From JANXLS01 sp038227045 (lineage in GTDB: Bacteria > Planctomycetota > SZUA-567 > H5-PLA8): a stretch of 64,000 nt of DNA. Made by a program: the position numbers and the translations under genes. Location of the stretch: the NCBI GenBank assembly GCA_038227045.1, contig JBBRQD010000011.1, positions 1 to 64,000 of the forward strand. The letters are read 5' to 3'. How positions within the stretch are numbered: the first letter of the stretch is position 1; every line of letters begins with the position of its first letter. Of this stretch, positions 1-8,792 are shown piece after piece. The notes beneath the pieces are model-generated. The model saw only the letters and a program-made list of their open reading frames with translations. It had not been told where the DNA came from and ran no database searches.

Positions 1-122
1 CATTCTCGCTTGCGGCGGGCGGCGTTGAACTTCGTTGGTCTCGCACGGCGTATCTTCCCAATACGCCTTTGCTCGACCGCCTCGTTCAACTTGCCCGGCG
101 CGGCGCGATAATGACGCTTTAG
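1..122 (+). CDS. C-terminal end of an unidentified protein (partial)
   Basis: Frame 3 is open from the window edge to a TAG at 120-122 and gives about 39 residues ending LARRGAIMTL. The composition (VELRWSRTAY, TPLLDRLVQL) looks like a real protein end rather than noise, and the frame stops 43 bases before the next gene. The other forward frame starting at base 1 runs to a TAA at nearly the same place, so the call is tentative. No family can be recognised from this fragment. Confidence 0.35.
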   Translation, partial: FSLAAGGVELRWSRTAYLPNTPLLDRLVQLARRGAIMTL

Positions 123-165
123 AAACGCGCGGGTCAATAGGCGCGAATTTTTTCAGGAGGCTCTG

Positions 166-2823
166 ATGAAATCGATTTTCCGGGCGCGTGCCGTCTGTTC
201 GTGTTTGATTGTCTTACCGTTGTATTTTGGCTCATTTAAAAATGCCCACGCCATCACCTATACTTGGAACGGCGGCAGTGGAGATTGGACCAACACTGCG
301 ATGTGGACACCCACCGGCATGCCCGGTGTGGGCGATACGGCAACGATTGCAACGGTCAACTCCGGACCTACGGTGAGCACGCACATTACCGTTACCACGG
401 TCAACGTCGTCAACAGCGCCGCAATCGCGATAAACGCCGGACAGACGCTCACGATCGTCTCGGCGATGAATCTGAGTCAAATCAACAATATCAGCGGCGG
501 CACACTGGAGATTACCTCTACCGCCACCCTGACTACAAACAACGCCGCCAACACTGCAAACAATCTGAGTGTGAACCTGAAAAACGATGGCACGGTCACG
601 TGCAGCACGGGTTTCTTAAACATTCTGCAAGGCGTCAGCACCGGGACATTCAACGCGACCGCGGCTAATGCAATGATCACGATGCCGCTGGTTGGCGGAA
701 ATACGATGATTATTTCGAATGGCGCGCTCAACGGCCATTTTACGGTGGGCGGTGGAGGCAACAGCGTCTTGCAGATCGACAAGGCCAGCCTGCCTTTTAC
801 CGGCACGATTGAACTGTACGATTTTATCAATGGCGCGGGTTCGATGAACTTAAATGCGGGTGGGTTGATCAATATCCGGGGCCCCGGCTTCACGCGTGTT
901 CCCGGCATCAACATTCCGTTAAATATCGCCGCGGGCGGCACGCTGCATCTGATCTCGGATGCATTCAACAGTTCCCTCTCTTACAGTTCGAATTTGGTGG
1001 TGGACGGAACGCTGCAAATGGATCCGGACTGCACTCTCGATTTAAGCGGCTCCGCCACAACAATGGTTTTGAATTCGGCGTTTGCCCTGCCGGGAAAAAT
1101 TATTGGAGCCGGTAAAACGACGCTCAACGCGGGGAAGACGATTACGTGCAGTACGTCGACGGGCCTGACGCAGATCGTCTCCGTTTTCGATAATTTCGGG
1201 ACCGTGAATGTCGCATCGGGAAAATTGGAGATCGGCAATTGCACCAACGAAGTGGGCGCGGCATTGAATGCGTCCGGCGCCAACACTGAAATCTCGCTCG
1301 TTCAAGGGGGCAATCAGTTGACAAATTCCGGTGCCATCACCGGAACGCTGCGCATTCGAAATGGTTATATCTTGCAGCAGAATGCGTTGAATTTTACCGG
1401 GAATATGATTCTCGACAATGGTTACGTTTTAGGTGGCGGCTCGGTGGTATTCAACAATCCGTTGACCCTCGGTTCGCAATCCGGCTTCAGCAACAACGGA
1501 ATCCAAGTGCCGGCCACTTTCCCGGCCACTTCAGGTGTGACGATTGACAGCGGGCGGAGTCTGGGATTCAGCACGACTAATTTCGTATTCGACTGCAATA
1601 TGGTGGTTAATACCGGGACGCTCACGATCGACGCCAGTCATTCGCTTACGTTCAACAAGGCGCTGACCCTAACCACCGCCACGCTCGGCGGCGGGGGCGC
1701 GTTTGTCCTGGGATCAGGGGGAATACTGAGCGGCACCGGGACAATTAACGGACAGCTCACGAGCAACGGGATTGTCGGTCCGGGCTTCAGTCCCGGCACC
1801 GTGACGTTGAACGGCTCCTACATTCAAAACGCCACGGGCGTGCTCAACCTCGAAATCGGGGGAACGAGCGCCGGATCGTTCGATCAGTTTCTGGTAAACG
1901 GCAGCGCAAAGCTCGATGGCATGTTGAACGTTTCGCTCGTGAATGGTTTTGTTCCGTCCGGTTCGCTCGAACTGACGGTGATGAAATACCAGAGCGTTAC
2001 CGGGACGTGGCCGACCATTTCGCTGCCCGTATCCACCATTGGGACGCTGGTTCAAACACCTGTCGATACGCGCATCGATTTTGGACCGAAAAATGCCGTG
2101 GCCATGATTACGGATCTTGTGCCAACATCCGTTCCCGCGGGATCGTCCGATTTCGGGCTGGTTGTTCAAGGCACCAATTTCTTGAGCAGTTCGACCGTCC
2201 AATTCAACGGACAGTTGCGGCCATCCGTTACCACCTCCGCCACCGAACTGGTGGTGTTCCTCGTCGCCGCCGATTTGAATTTTTCGGGAACCGCATCGGT
2301 CGTGGTGATCAATCCCGCGCCCGGCGGTGGCACCTCGAATACCGTTCAGTTCACCATCGGTTCGGGTGGCAGCGGCGGCGGTCAACAATTGTTGACGGTG
2401 AAGAAGGCCGCCATCAAACTCAATTTCGCGGCGGCGGGCGGCGACACAATTGCCTTCGCCGGCGCAATTAATATTCCCACAGGTTTCGTCGTCACCGGCC
2501 AAGTCGTGACCGTCACTGTCGGCAGTATCACGAAGTCATTCACGCTCGACGATAAAGGCGGTGCCAGCACAGCGGCGGGCATTGTCAAAATTCCCGTGAA
2601 GACCGGCAAAAGCGGCGTGGATGCTCAGACGTCCAAGTTCAGCGTCGCCTTGGCAAAAGGCGATTATGCGGCGATGCTGGCAGCCAACGGTTTGACGAAT
2701 GCCGATTTAAAGAAGGTACCGCGCAACGTGACAATCTCACTGTTATTTAATGGCACCAAGTACACGAAAACTCAGAGTGTCGTGTATTCAGCGAAAATGA
2801 ACAAGAGCGGTTCCGTCAAGTAA
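166..2823 (+). CDS. Secreted beta-repeat protein with an IPT/TIG domain
   Basis: 885 residues. An ideal AGGAGG lies just before the ATG. Residues 1-29 form a signal peptide (basic start, hydrophobic core, cleavage near AHA). The mature protein opens with TWNGGSGDWTN, the pattern that begins many autotransporter-associated beta-strand and pectate-lyase-like repeat proteins. A long Gly/Asn/Thr-rich region with recurring L-x-N-x-G steps follows, as in a right-handed beta helix. Residues about 645-735 read as an IPT/TIG Ig-like fold (PTSVPAGSS, VVQGTNF, VVVINPAPGG). After a Gly/Ser linker comes a compact Lys-rich domain. No autotransporter beta barrel is present. It is probably surface-exposed or released; its substrate or partner is unknown. 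Confidence 0.75.
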   Translation: MKSIFRARAVCSCLIVLPLYFGSFKNAHAITYTWNGGSGDWTNTAMWTPTGMPGVGDTATIATVNSGPTVSTHITVTTVNVVNSAAIAINAGQTLTIVSAMNLSQINNISGGTLEITSTATLTTNNAANTANNLSVNLKNDGTVTCSTGFLNILQGVSTGTFNATAANAMITMPLVGGNTMIISNGALNGHFTVGGGGNSVLQIDKASLPFTGTIELYDFINGAGSMNLNAGGLINIRGPGFTRVPGINIPLNIAAGGTLHLISDAFNSSLSYSSNLVVDGTLQMDPDCTLDLSGSATTMVLNSAFALPGKIIGAGKTTLNAGKTITCSTSTGLTQIVSVFDNFGTVNVASGKLEIGNCTNEVGAALNASGANTEISLVQGGNQLTNSGAITGTLRIRNGYILQQNALNFTGNMILDNGYVLGGGSVVFNNPLTLGSQSGFSNNGIQVPATFPATSGVTIDSGRSLGFSTTNFVFDCNMVVNTGTLTIDASHSLTFNKALTLTTATLGGGGAFVLGSGGILSGTGTINGQLTSNGIVGPGFSPGTVTLNGSYIQNATGVLNLEIGGTSAGSFDQFLVNGSAKLDGMLNVSLVNGFVPSGSLELTVMKYQSVTGTWPTISLPVSTIGTLVQTPVDTRIDFGPKNAVAMITDLVPTSVPAGSSDFGLVVQGTNFLSSSTVQFNGQLRPSVTTSATELVVFLVAADLNFSGTASVVVINPAPGGGTSNTVQFTIGSGGSGGGQQLLTVKKAAIKLNFAAAGGDTIAFAGAINIPTGFVVTGQVVTVTVGSITKSFTLDDKGGASTAAGIVKIPVKTGKSGVDAQTSKFSVALAKGDYAAMLAANGLTNADLKKVPRNVTISLLFNGTKYTKTQSVVYSAKMNKSGSVK

Positions 2824-2871
2824 TTGGTACGGCGATTGTTTAAGAACATTTTGCACAAAGATTAATGGTGC

Positions 2872-2895
2872 GAATTGCGCCATTTTGCTTATAAT
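2872..2895 (+). promoter_or_regulatory. Candidate ahcY promoter with an overlapping dyad
   Basis: A perfect TATAAT sits at 2890-2895, about 57 bases before ahcY, with TG two bases upstream. The would-be -35 is poor. The imperfect dyad TGGTGC-gaatt-GCGCCA lies immediately upstream of the -10 and could be an operator or chance. No SAH or SAM riboswitch consensus was recognised in the 129-base leader region. Confidence 0.45.
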
Positions 2896-2952
2896 GCCGC
2901 GCCGTTTCCACGCCGGAAATTATTAGCTGGCGCAACATAGAAAGGACCATCC

Positions 2953-4269
2953 ATGCCCGTCGCTGTCGAACCGGATTACAAAGTCAAAGACATGAGCCTC
3001 GCCGATTGGGGCCGCAGGGAAATTGCCATCGCCGAGGTCGAAATGCCCGGCCTCATGGCGCTCCGCGAAGAGTACAAAGGCAAGAAACCGCTTGCTGGCG
3101 CGCGCATAGCGGGATGCCTGCACATGACCATTCAGACCGCCGTGCTGATCGAGACGCTGCAGGATCTCGGCGCCACGGTGCGCTGGTCGAGCTGCAATAT
3201 TTTCTCGACGCAGGATCACGCCGCCGCGGGCGTCGCCGCCGCGGGCTGCGCGGTGTTTGCCTGGAAGGGCATGAACGAGACCGAATTCGACTGGTGCATC
3301 GAACAGTCGCTGTTTTGGCCGGACGGCAAGCCGCTGAACATGATCCTCGACGACGGCGGCGACCTCACGAATATGGTCCATGATAAATTTCCGCATCTGG
3401 CGAAGGACATCGTCGGCTTGAGCGAAGAAACCACAACGGGCGTACATCGCCTCTACGAGCGCGTCAAAAAGGGCACGCTGAAGATGCCCGCGATCAATGT
3501 CAACGATTCCTGCACGAAATCGAAGTTCGACAATTTGTACGGCTGCCGCGAATCGCTTCTGGACGGCATCAAGCGCGCCACGAGCGTGATGGTCGCGGGC
3601 AAGATTGCCGTCGTGGCCGGTTACGGCGACGTGGGCAAGGGCTGCGCGCAGTCGCTGCGCGGGCAGGGCGCTCGCGTGCTGGTGACGGAGATCGATCCGA
3701 TCAACGCGCTGCAGGCCTGCATGGAAGGCTACCAAGTCGTGACCATGGACGAAGCCGCCGCGCAAGGCGACATCTTCGTGACGACGACCGGTTGCTGCGA
3801 CATCATCACGCGCAAGCACATGGACGCGATGAAGGACAATGCGATCGTCTGCAACATCGGGCACTTCGATATCGAGATCGACATGAAGAGCCTGAACACG
3901 GACAAGTCGCTGACGAAAGTCGAAGTCAAGCCGCAGGTTGATCAATGGATCTGGCCGAACGGCAAAAAGTTGATCGTGCTGGCCGAAGGCCGGCTGGTAA
4001 ATCTCGGCTGCGCGAACGGTCATCCGAGTTTCGTGATGAGCGCGAGCTTCACCAATCAGGTCATGGCGCAGATCGAACTCTGGCAGACGCGCGGCACGAA
4101 CAAGTACGAGCACAAAGTCTACATTCTGCCGAAGCATCTCGACGAAAAAGTCGCGCGGCTGCATCTCGGCAAGCTCGGTGCGAAGCTGACAAAGCTCTCG
4201 GCGAAGCAGGCCGAGTATCTTGGCGTGAACACGGAAGGACCGTACAAGCCCGAGCACTACCGGTACTAG
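2953..4269 (+). CDS. ahcY: Adenosylhomocysteinase
   Basis: 438 residues, the usual length for the family. It hydrolyses S-adenosylhomocysteine to adenosine and homocysteine in the cytoplasm, clearing the product inhibitor of methyltransferases in the activated methyl cycle. The Rossmann motif VAGYGDVGKGCAQ for tightly bound NAD, the substrate-region stretch STQDHAAAG, and the diagnostic C-terminus GPYKPEHYRY (Lys and Tyr reaching the neighbouring subunit) are all present. An AAAGGA lies upstream of the ATG. The gene stands alone, with its own promoter candidate and a strong terminator at 4319-4347. It could supply homocysteine and relieve inhibition for SAM-using enzymes such as the SpeD-SpeE fusion at 41768, but that link is inference. 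Confidence 0.97.
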   Translation: MPVAVEPDYKVKDMSLADWGRREIAIAEVEMPGLMALREEYKGKKPLAGARIAGCLHMTIQTAVLIETLQDLGATVRWSSCNIFSTQDHAAAGVAAAGCAVFAWKGMNETEFDWCIEQSLFWPDGKPLNMILDDGGDLTNMVHDKFPHLAKDIVGLSEETTTGVHRLYERVKKGTLKMPAINVNDSCTKSKFDNLYGCRESLLDGIKRATSVMVAGKIAVVAGYGDVGKGCAQSLRGQGARVLVTEIDPINALQACMEGYQVVTMDEAAAQGDIFVTTTGCCDIITRKHMDAMKDNAIVCNIGHFDIEIDMKSLNTDKSLTKVEVKPQVDQWIWPNGKKLIVLAEGRLVNLGCANGHPSFVMSASFTNQVMAQIELWQTRGTNKYEHKVYILPKHLDEKVARLHLGKLGAKLTKLSAKQAEYLGVNTEGPYKPEHYRY

Positions 4270-4318
4270 ACCCAGAGGATGGGGATTAGGGATTAGGAGC
4301 TAGGGAATAGGGATGAAG

Positions 4319-4347
4319 AACAGCGGCCGATTGGCCGCTGTTTTTTT
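4319..4347 (+). terminator. Rho-independent terminator after ahcY
   Basis: Perfect stem CAGCGGCC-gatt-GGCCGCTG followed by seven T residues. It lies inside the 5' extension of the downstream open frame, which helps to place the start of the permease after it. Confidence 0.92.
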
Positions 4348-4369
4348 CCGCCTTTCCTGGCGGCAATGT

Positions 4370-5815
4370 ATGAATCCACTTGTGATAGTGCTTCTCGGCA
4401 CCGTGGCGGTGGTGGGCTGCATTCTGGCGTTACGCCTGCACGCATTTCTCGCCTTGCTGGTCGGCGCGCTGCTCGTCGCGAGCCTTACTTCCACCGCGCA
4501 GCTTGAGGCGTACGCCGCGGCGAAGAAGATGCCGGTGAAAGAAGCCGCGGAATTTGCAAAATCGTCCGTGGGCGAACGCGTCACAACCGAATTCGGCAAT
4601 GCCTGCGGAAAACTGGGAGTGCTGATCGCGCTGGCCTCGATTGTTGGAAAGTGCATGATGGACAGCGGCGCGGCGGATCGCGTGGTTCGTTCGATTACGC
4701 GCGTGTTGGGCGAAGCGCGTGCGCCGCTGGCGTTTTTGCTGAGCGGTTTTGTGCTCAGTATTCCGGTTTTTTTCGACACTGTTTTTCTGCTGATGGTGCC
4801 GCTGTGCAAAGCGATGTGGATGCGCACGCGAAAGAATTATGCGCTCTATTTTTTGGCGGTCATCGCCACGGGCAGCATGAACCACTCGCTCTTTCCGCTT
4901 ACGCCCGGACCGCTTTACCTGGTTAAGAATCTGAACATCGACATGGGCTTGATGATGCTGATGGGCAGCGTCGTGGGTTTGGCGTCGGCGGGCGCGGGCA
5001 TGTGTTACGCCGTCTGGATCGACCGCCGGCTGCAACTGCCCGTGCGCGAATCCATCCAGGCGCCGCTGGCGGAACTGGAAGCGATCGGCAAGCTGGATGA
5101 ACGCTGCCTGCCGCCGCTGTGGCTGTCGCTGCTGCCGGTGCTGTTGCCCGTGTTATTAATCGGAGCGACGACGGCGATCAAATTGCGCTGGACCGCGGAA
5201 CAGGTTGCGAGTCTTTCGGCGTTCGCGCAACAGTCAATCGCCGCCGTAAAATGCGTTGGCGATCCCAACATCGCGCTGCTGCTTTCCGCCGGTGTTGCGA
5301 TCGCGGCGGTGGTGACGGTCAAGCGCGAAAAGAAGCCGGTGCTCAACGACGCGATGCGTTCGGCGCTCGCGGACGGCGGGCAGATTCTGCTGATCATCGC
5401 GGCGGGCGCGGCGTTTGGCGGCGCGCTGCAGCAGACCGGCATCGGCCAACTGATCGCCGGCGCCATCGCGGGCCGCGGCCATTTTGTGCTGCCGATCGCA
5501 TTTCTGGTGACGGCTTTCGTCCGGGCGGCGCAAGGATCGGCGACCGTCGCGATCATCACCGCGGCGGGAATTTTTGCGGGCATGGCGACAAAAGAACAGC
5601 TTGGCTTCCACCCGGTGTATCTCGCGCTCGTGATCGGCTGTGGATCGAAGCTGCTGCCCTGGATGAACGACAGCGGCTTTTGGGTCATCGGAAAAATGAG
5701 CGGCATGACGGAGAACGAGACGCTGAAAACATTCTCGGCGCAAATTTCAATCGAGGGAACGGTGGGGATGCTGACGGTGTTAATTCTGTCGCGGGTGATG
5801 CCGATGGCGGGGTAA
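4370..5815 (+). CDS. GntP-family sugar-acid permease
   Basis: 481 residues from the ATG at 4370. The frame is open further upstream, but that part covers the ahcY terminator, and the protein from 4370 begins directly with a membrane helix (MNPLVIVLLG). About twelve hydrophobic segments are visible. The family-typical stretch around ATGSMNHSLFPLTPGPLYLV, and the later YLALVIGCGSKLLPWMNDSGFW, match the gluconate:H+ symporter (GntP) family, which brings gluconate or related sugar acids across the inner membrane. The gene converges with a 2-keto-sugar-acid aldolase-like gene and, beyond it, a 2-hydroxyacid dehydrogenase, which fits sugar-acid use. The exact substrate cannot be read from the sequence. 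Confidence 0.88.
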   Translation: MNPLVIVLLGTVAVVGCILALRLHAFLALLVGALLVASLTSTAQLEAYAAAKKMPVKEAAEFAKSSVGERVTTEFGNACGKLGVLIALASIVGKCMMDSGAADRVVRSITRVLGEARAPLAFLLSGFVLSIPVFFDTVFLLMVPLCKAMWMRTRKNYALYFLAVIATGSMNHSLFPLTPGPLYLVKNLNIDMGLMMLMGSVVGLASAGAGMCYAVWIDRRLQLPVRESIQAPLAELEAIGKLDERCLPPLWLSLLPVLLPVLLIGATTAIKLRWTAEQVASLSAFAQQSIAAVKCVGDPNIALLLSAGVAIAAVVTVKREKKPVLNDAMRSALADGGQILLIIAAGAAFGGALQQTGIGQLIAGAIAGRGHFVLPIAFLVTAFVRAAQGSATVAIITAAGIFAGMATKEQLGFHPVYLALVIGCGSKLLPWMNDSGFWVIGKMSGMTENETLKTFSAQISIEGTVGMLTVLILSRVMPMAG

Positions 5816-5816
5816 C

Positions 5817-5890
5817 AAAAGAGCCGCGGCCGCAAGGAAGTGGTCGGCTTGAACTCGCCCATAACCGCTCCCTTGCGGTCCGGCTCTTTT
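5817..5890. terminator. Bidirectional terminator between convergent genes
   Basis: The long inverted repeat AAAAGAGCCG...CGGCTCTTTT has arms of about 20 bases with one slip. It has A-runs on one side and T-runs on the other, so it can end both the permease (+) and the aldolase (-). Confidence 0.85.
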
Positions 5891-5891
5891 A

Positions 5892-6686
5892 TCAATACTT
5901 CGCCACAGCCGCGCCAGAACCCAAATCAAGCGCCTTCGCCGTCTCCGCCGCTTTCGCCAGCATCATGCCGACTTCGCTTGCGACGGCGATGAATTGAAAG
6001 CCTTCTGCGATGCGTTTCTTCGCCATGGCTGCGTCGGCCGCGTGAATGCCGGGCGCGATACCGTGCGCTTTGGCGACGGTCACGACTTTTTTCAACGCGT
6101 CGTTGAAGCGCGGATCGGCGCTGTCGAAGCCCGGTTTCAGGCCCATGGACTGGAGCAGGTCGTTCGGCCCGATGAACAGCGCGTCGATGCCGGGAACGCT
6201 GGCGATTTCTTCGAGCGCTTCGATGCTTTTGACGTGCTCGGCCATCAGCACGACGAGGATTTCGTCATTCGCGTTTTCGTAATACGTGGCCGGAGACGTG
6301 TTGAATCCGACGGCGTGCAGTTGTCCGCCGACCGAGCGGTTGCCCAGCGGCGCGTAGCGCGCGTCTTGGATTGCGGCACGGGCCTCAGCGGCGGAATTGA
6401 TCATCGGCACGATGATGCCCCACGCGCCGTTGTCGAGCGCGCGCTTGATATTCTGGCCGTTGTTCCAGGCGACACGGGCCAGCGGCGCGGGGCCTTCCGA
6501 CGCAATCATCGCAAAGCTCAGGGCGGCCGTTTCGAGGCTCGTCGGGGTGTGTTCGAGATCGACGTTCAGCCAGTCGAAGCCAACGCGCGCCATCAATTTC
6601 GCGGCAATCGGATCGGGCAGCGAAAGCCACGTGCCGATGCTCACTTCGCCGCGTTTCAATTTAGCCCGGACATGATTCTTGCGCAT
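5892..6686 (-). CDS. HpcH/HpaI-family aldolase
   Basis: 264 residues. Class II, metal-dependent aldolase of the 2,4-dihydroxyhept-2-ene-1,7-dioate / 2-keto-3-deoxy-sugar-acid type, which reversibly splits 2-oxo-acids into pyruvate and an aldehyde. Visible family motifs are GTWLSLPDP near the start, WLNVDLEHTP, VPMINSAAEARAA, the metal-site region LMAEHVKSIEALEEI, and DALFIGPNDL. Length and order agree with the family. The downstream end shares a terminator with the GntP permease. The 2-hydroxyacid dehydrogenase lies 33 bases upstream on the same strand, so the two are probably co-transcribed. The natural substrate is unknown. Confidence 0.9.
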   Translation of the reverse strand: MRKNHVRAKLKRGEVSIGTWLSLPDPIAAKLMARVGFDWLNVDLEHTPTSLETAALSFAMIASEGPAPLARVAWNNGQNIKRALDNGAWGIIVPMINSAAEARAAIQDARYAPLGNRSVGGQLHAVGFNTSPATYYENANDEILVVLMAEHVKSIEALEEIASVPGIDALFIGPNDLLQSMGLKPGFDSADPRFNDALKKVVTVAKAHGIAPGIHAADAAMAKKRIAEGFQFIAVASEVGMMLAKAAETAKALDLGSGAAVAKY

Positions 6687-6719
6687 GAAAAACTCCTGAA
6701 TTGGATTGTAATCGCGTTG

Positions 6720-7724
6720 TTAAATTAGCTTCGCACGCAGAGCACCCGATTTCAACACCGCCTCATCGACCACATTCTTAGGACGCTGCCCGTTCATCAG
6801 ATCGACGATCGCCTGCGCCGCGCGGCGGCTGACTTCTTCGCCGGTTTCGCGCGTATAACTCGCTTGATGCGGTGTCATCAGCAGATTCGGAACGCCGCGA
6901 TACGGATGTTCGGCGGGCAGCGGTTCGGTCACGAACGCATCGACCGCCGCGCCGGCCAGCCAGCCTTCGGTCAGCGCCCGGGCGAGCGCCGCTTCGTCCA
7001 CGTGAGCGCCGCGCGCGGTGTTGATAAAATAGGCGCTGCGTTTCATTTTTCGCAACTGCGCTTCGCCGATCATGCCCTTCGTCGCGGGCGTGAGCGCCGC
7101 GTGCAGCGTCACGAAATCGCTCTGCTCGAGCAATTCGTCGAGCGAGACGAAGCGCACGCCGAGTTTTTCCGCTTCCGGATTGGGCGCGACATCGGTGCCC
7201 AGGAGCTTCATGCCGAATCCGGCCGCGCGCCGCGCCATCGCCTGGCCGATGCGGCCGCAGCCGATGATGCCCAGCGTTTTGCGCGAAATGTCGTGCCCCC
7301 ATGCGGGAGCCCAGCGTCCCTCGCGCATGGCGGCGTGGCCGTCGTGAACACGCCGCGCGATCGTGCAAAGCATCGAGAACGCGTAATCCGCGACGGCGTC
7401 GTCGAGCGCGCCGGGACAAAACGCGACCACAACGCCGGCGGCGGTGGCGGCAGCGACATCGATGGTGTCGTAACCCACGCCCCAGCGCGACACGATCTTC
7501 AAGCGGCGCGCGGCCGGCGCGGCGAAGACTTCGGCGGTGAATTTGTCGGGACTTACGAGCACGGCGTCGACGCCTTCCAACTGCGCGATCACATCGGCGG
7601 CGGACAACGGGCCTTTTTTATTGGACGAAACCGTCGAACACCCCGCGCGTTCGAGAATCTCCAAAGCAGGCCCGCCGACTTCGGAAAGCGGCCGGGCCGT
7701 GAGCAGAACATTCCATTTTTCCAT
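6720..7724 (-). CDS. D-isomer 2-hydroxyacid dehydrogenase (phosphoglycerate dehydrogenase-like)
   Basis: 334 residues from the ATG at 7724 (MEKWNVLLTARP). The frame continues open to 8450, but that part opposes the first prepilin gene and is not typical of the family. The NAD-binding motif GIIGCGRIGQAMA, the arginine signature FINTARGAHVDE and the catalytic His motif LLMTPHQASYT are present. No ACT regulatory domain follows, so this is not a classical long SerA. The enzyme oxidises or reduces 2-hydroxy/2-oxo acids with NAD(H). The placement upstream of the aldolase suggests sugar-acid or hydroxyacid metabolism rather than serine synthesis. A TGCAC-tt-GTGCA palindrome lies about 50 bases upstream of the start. 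Confidence 0.88.
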   Translation of the reverse strand: MEKWNVLLTARPLSEVGGPALEILERAGCSTVSSNKKGPLSAADVIAQLEGVDAVLVSPDKFTAEVFAAPAARRLKIVSRWGVGYDTIDVAAATAAGVVVAFCPGALDDAVADYAFSMLCTIARRVHDGHAAMREGRWAPAWGHDISRKTLGIIGCGRIGQAMARRAAGFGMKLLGTDVAPNPEAEKLGVRFVSLDELLEQSDFVTLHAALTPATKGMIGEAQLRKMKRSAYFINTARGAHVDEAALARALTEGWLAGAAVDAFVTEPLPAEHPYRGVPNLLMTPHQASYTRETGEEVSRRAAQAIVDLMNGQRPKNVVDEAVLKSGALRAKLI

Positions 7725-7772
7725 GCTGGGGAGATTAGCAAGTTTTGAGGGTTCAAGCAAGGTAAAGAAACA

Positions 7773-7784
7773 TGCACTTGTGCA
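7773..7784. promoter_or_regulatory. Palindrome in the divergent intergenic region
   Basis: TGCAC-tt-GTGCA, perfect 5-base arms, between the dehydrogenase (-) and the prepilin operon (+). It may be an operator; no regulator is encoded nearby. Confidence 0.3.
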
Positions 7785-7820
7785 CTTTGAGCAAAATCCT
7801 ATTTTAGGTGCGGACAATAT

Positions 7821-7850
7821 GTGTCTTTTTAAGCAGACACGGGTTATAAT
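7821..7850 (+). promoter_or_regulatory. Candidate promoter of the prepilin operon
   Basis: A perfect TATAAT lies at 7845-7850, 84 bases before the first prepilin gene. The -35 position has no good hexamer and instead carries a dyad GTGTCT-8-AGACAC at 7821-7840, ending five bases before the -10. This arrangement would suit an activator-dependent or repressed promoter. Confidence 0.4.
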
Positions 7851-7934
7851 GGGAGTACGTAGGTCGTCTGTGTGGCAGGATTTTGGCCGGTATTTTAAAT
7901 CGACGCGCACACAGACAGTGGGGATACGTGGGAC

Positions 7935-8792
7935 ATGAGTAACGTCGGCTCGATAATTGAAGCGCGAAAGCGCTCCGTCGTGAATGAACGCGCGGAGCGC
8001 GGCGTCACGTTTATCGAGCTTCTGGTGGTTCTCGGAATCGTTTCGCTGCTCTCCACGTTGTTGGTCTCCGGCTACCATAAAATGGAATCGGGCTTCAGGG
8101 CTAACACGGCGTTTTCGCAAGTCGAATCCACTCTGCATTACGCACGCAATCTGGCCATCGCCAACAATTGCGTTTACCATGTCCGCTTTGAGAACGTCAA
8201 TTCGGATCTCACGCCAATTAGCCGCGCGGACACCAGGACGGGTGTGGATCATCAACAAACCCTCGGCATCTATTGCTTCCCCGATATGGGCACGGCGCTT
8301 TCCGTCACGCATGCAAGCAACATTGATGCAAATACGGGGCAACCCATAAAATGGAATCCCTCCAATACGTTGACCCTGAACAGCGTCCTGCATAACAACT
8401 ATCTGGTCGAGCGGGTTGTTCTGCCTGAAAATACCTTCTACGGCGTGCAATACCTTTCTCCTTCAACTGCGTCGGCGCCCTATGACAGCGTCATTTATTT
8501 CAAACCTGATGGCACGCAGTACTTCACAGTCGATGGCACGTCTCAAACCGGTCTTACGCTGTTCGTGACTGATGGCTCGCAATATGCCGACGACCGCACG
8601 CTCGATGTTACGTCGTACACGGCCTTGCAGGACAATCGCCGGAGTTACTTCAATACACGGAAGACAAACGGGCAGCAAAATAACCAGTATATTGGAGCGC
8701 CTAATCCCAATAACAAAGCGCCATGGTTGAAGATGATTCAGGTGTTTAACGGTGGCATGATCCGGGTTCTTCCGGCGGGGGCGCAGCTATGA
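7935..8792 (+). CDS. Prepilin-type protein, GspH/FimT-like (cassette gene 1)
   Basis: 285 residues. A 23-residue basic leader is followed by the type IV prepilin signal RGVTFIELLVVLGIVSLL, with Gly before the cleavage site and Glu at +5, then a hydrophobic helix of about 20 residues. A GspH/FimT-like N-terminal region (YARNLAIANN) precedes a beta-rich domain. It should be processed by a prepilin peptidase and packed into a pilus- or pseudopilus-like fibre. First gene of a four-gene operon; its stop codon overlaps the next start (ATGA). The position and pattern resemble protein D of the Verru_Chthon cassette; that label rests on recall of the family and not on a search. Confidence 0.85.
   Translation: MSNVGSIIEARKRSVVNERAERGVTFIELLVVLGIVSLLSTLLVSGYHKMESGFRANTAFSQVESTLHYARNLAIANNCVYHVRFENVNSDLTPISRADTRTGVDHQQTLGIYCFPDMGTALSVTHASNIDANTGQPIKWNPSNTLTLNSVLHNNYLVERVVLPENTFYGVQYLSPSTASAPYDSVIYFKPDGTQYFTVDGTSQTGLTLFVTDGSQYADDRTLDVTSYTALQDNRRSYFNTRKTNGQQNNQYIGAPNPNNKAPWLKMIQVFNGGMIRVLPAGAQL

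Noticed and set aside
2824..2952. SAH or SAM riboswitch before ahcY
   Set aside because: No match to the known consensus was seen, and a promoter only 57 bases before the gene leaves little leader.
2923..4257. Long open frame on the minus strand opposite ahcY
   Set aside because: It mirrors a strongly conserved gene; its product has the Arg/His/Asp/Val-rich composition of an antisense shadow.
6720..8450. Full 576-residue open frame for the dehydrogenase
   Set aside because: The first 242 residues lie opposite the first prepilin gene and show no dehydrogenase features; the family start fits the ATG at 7724.
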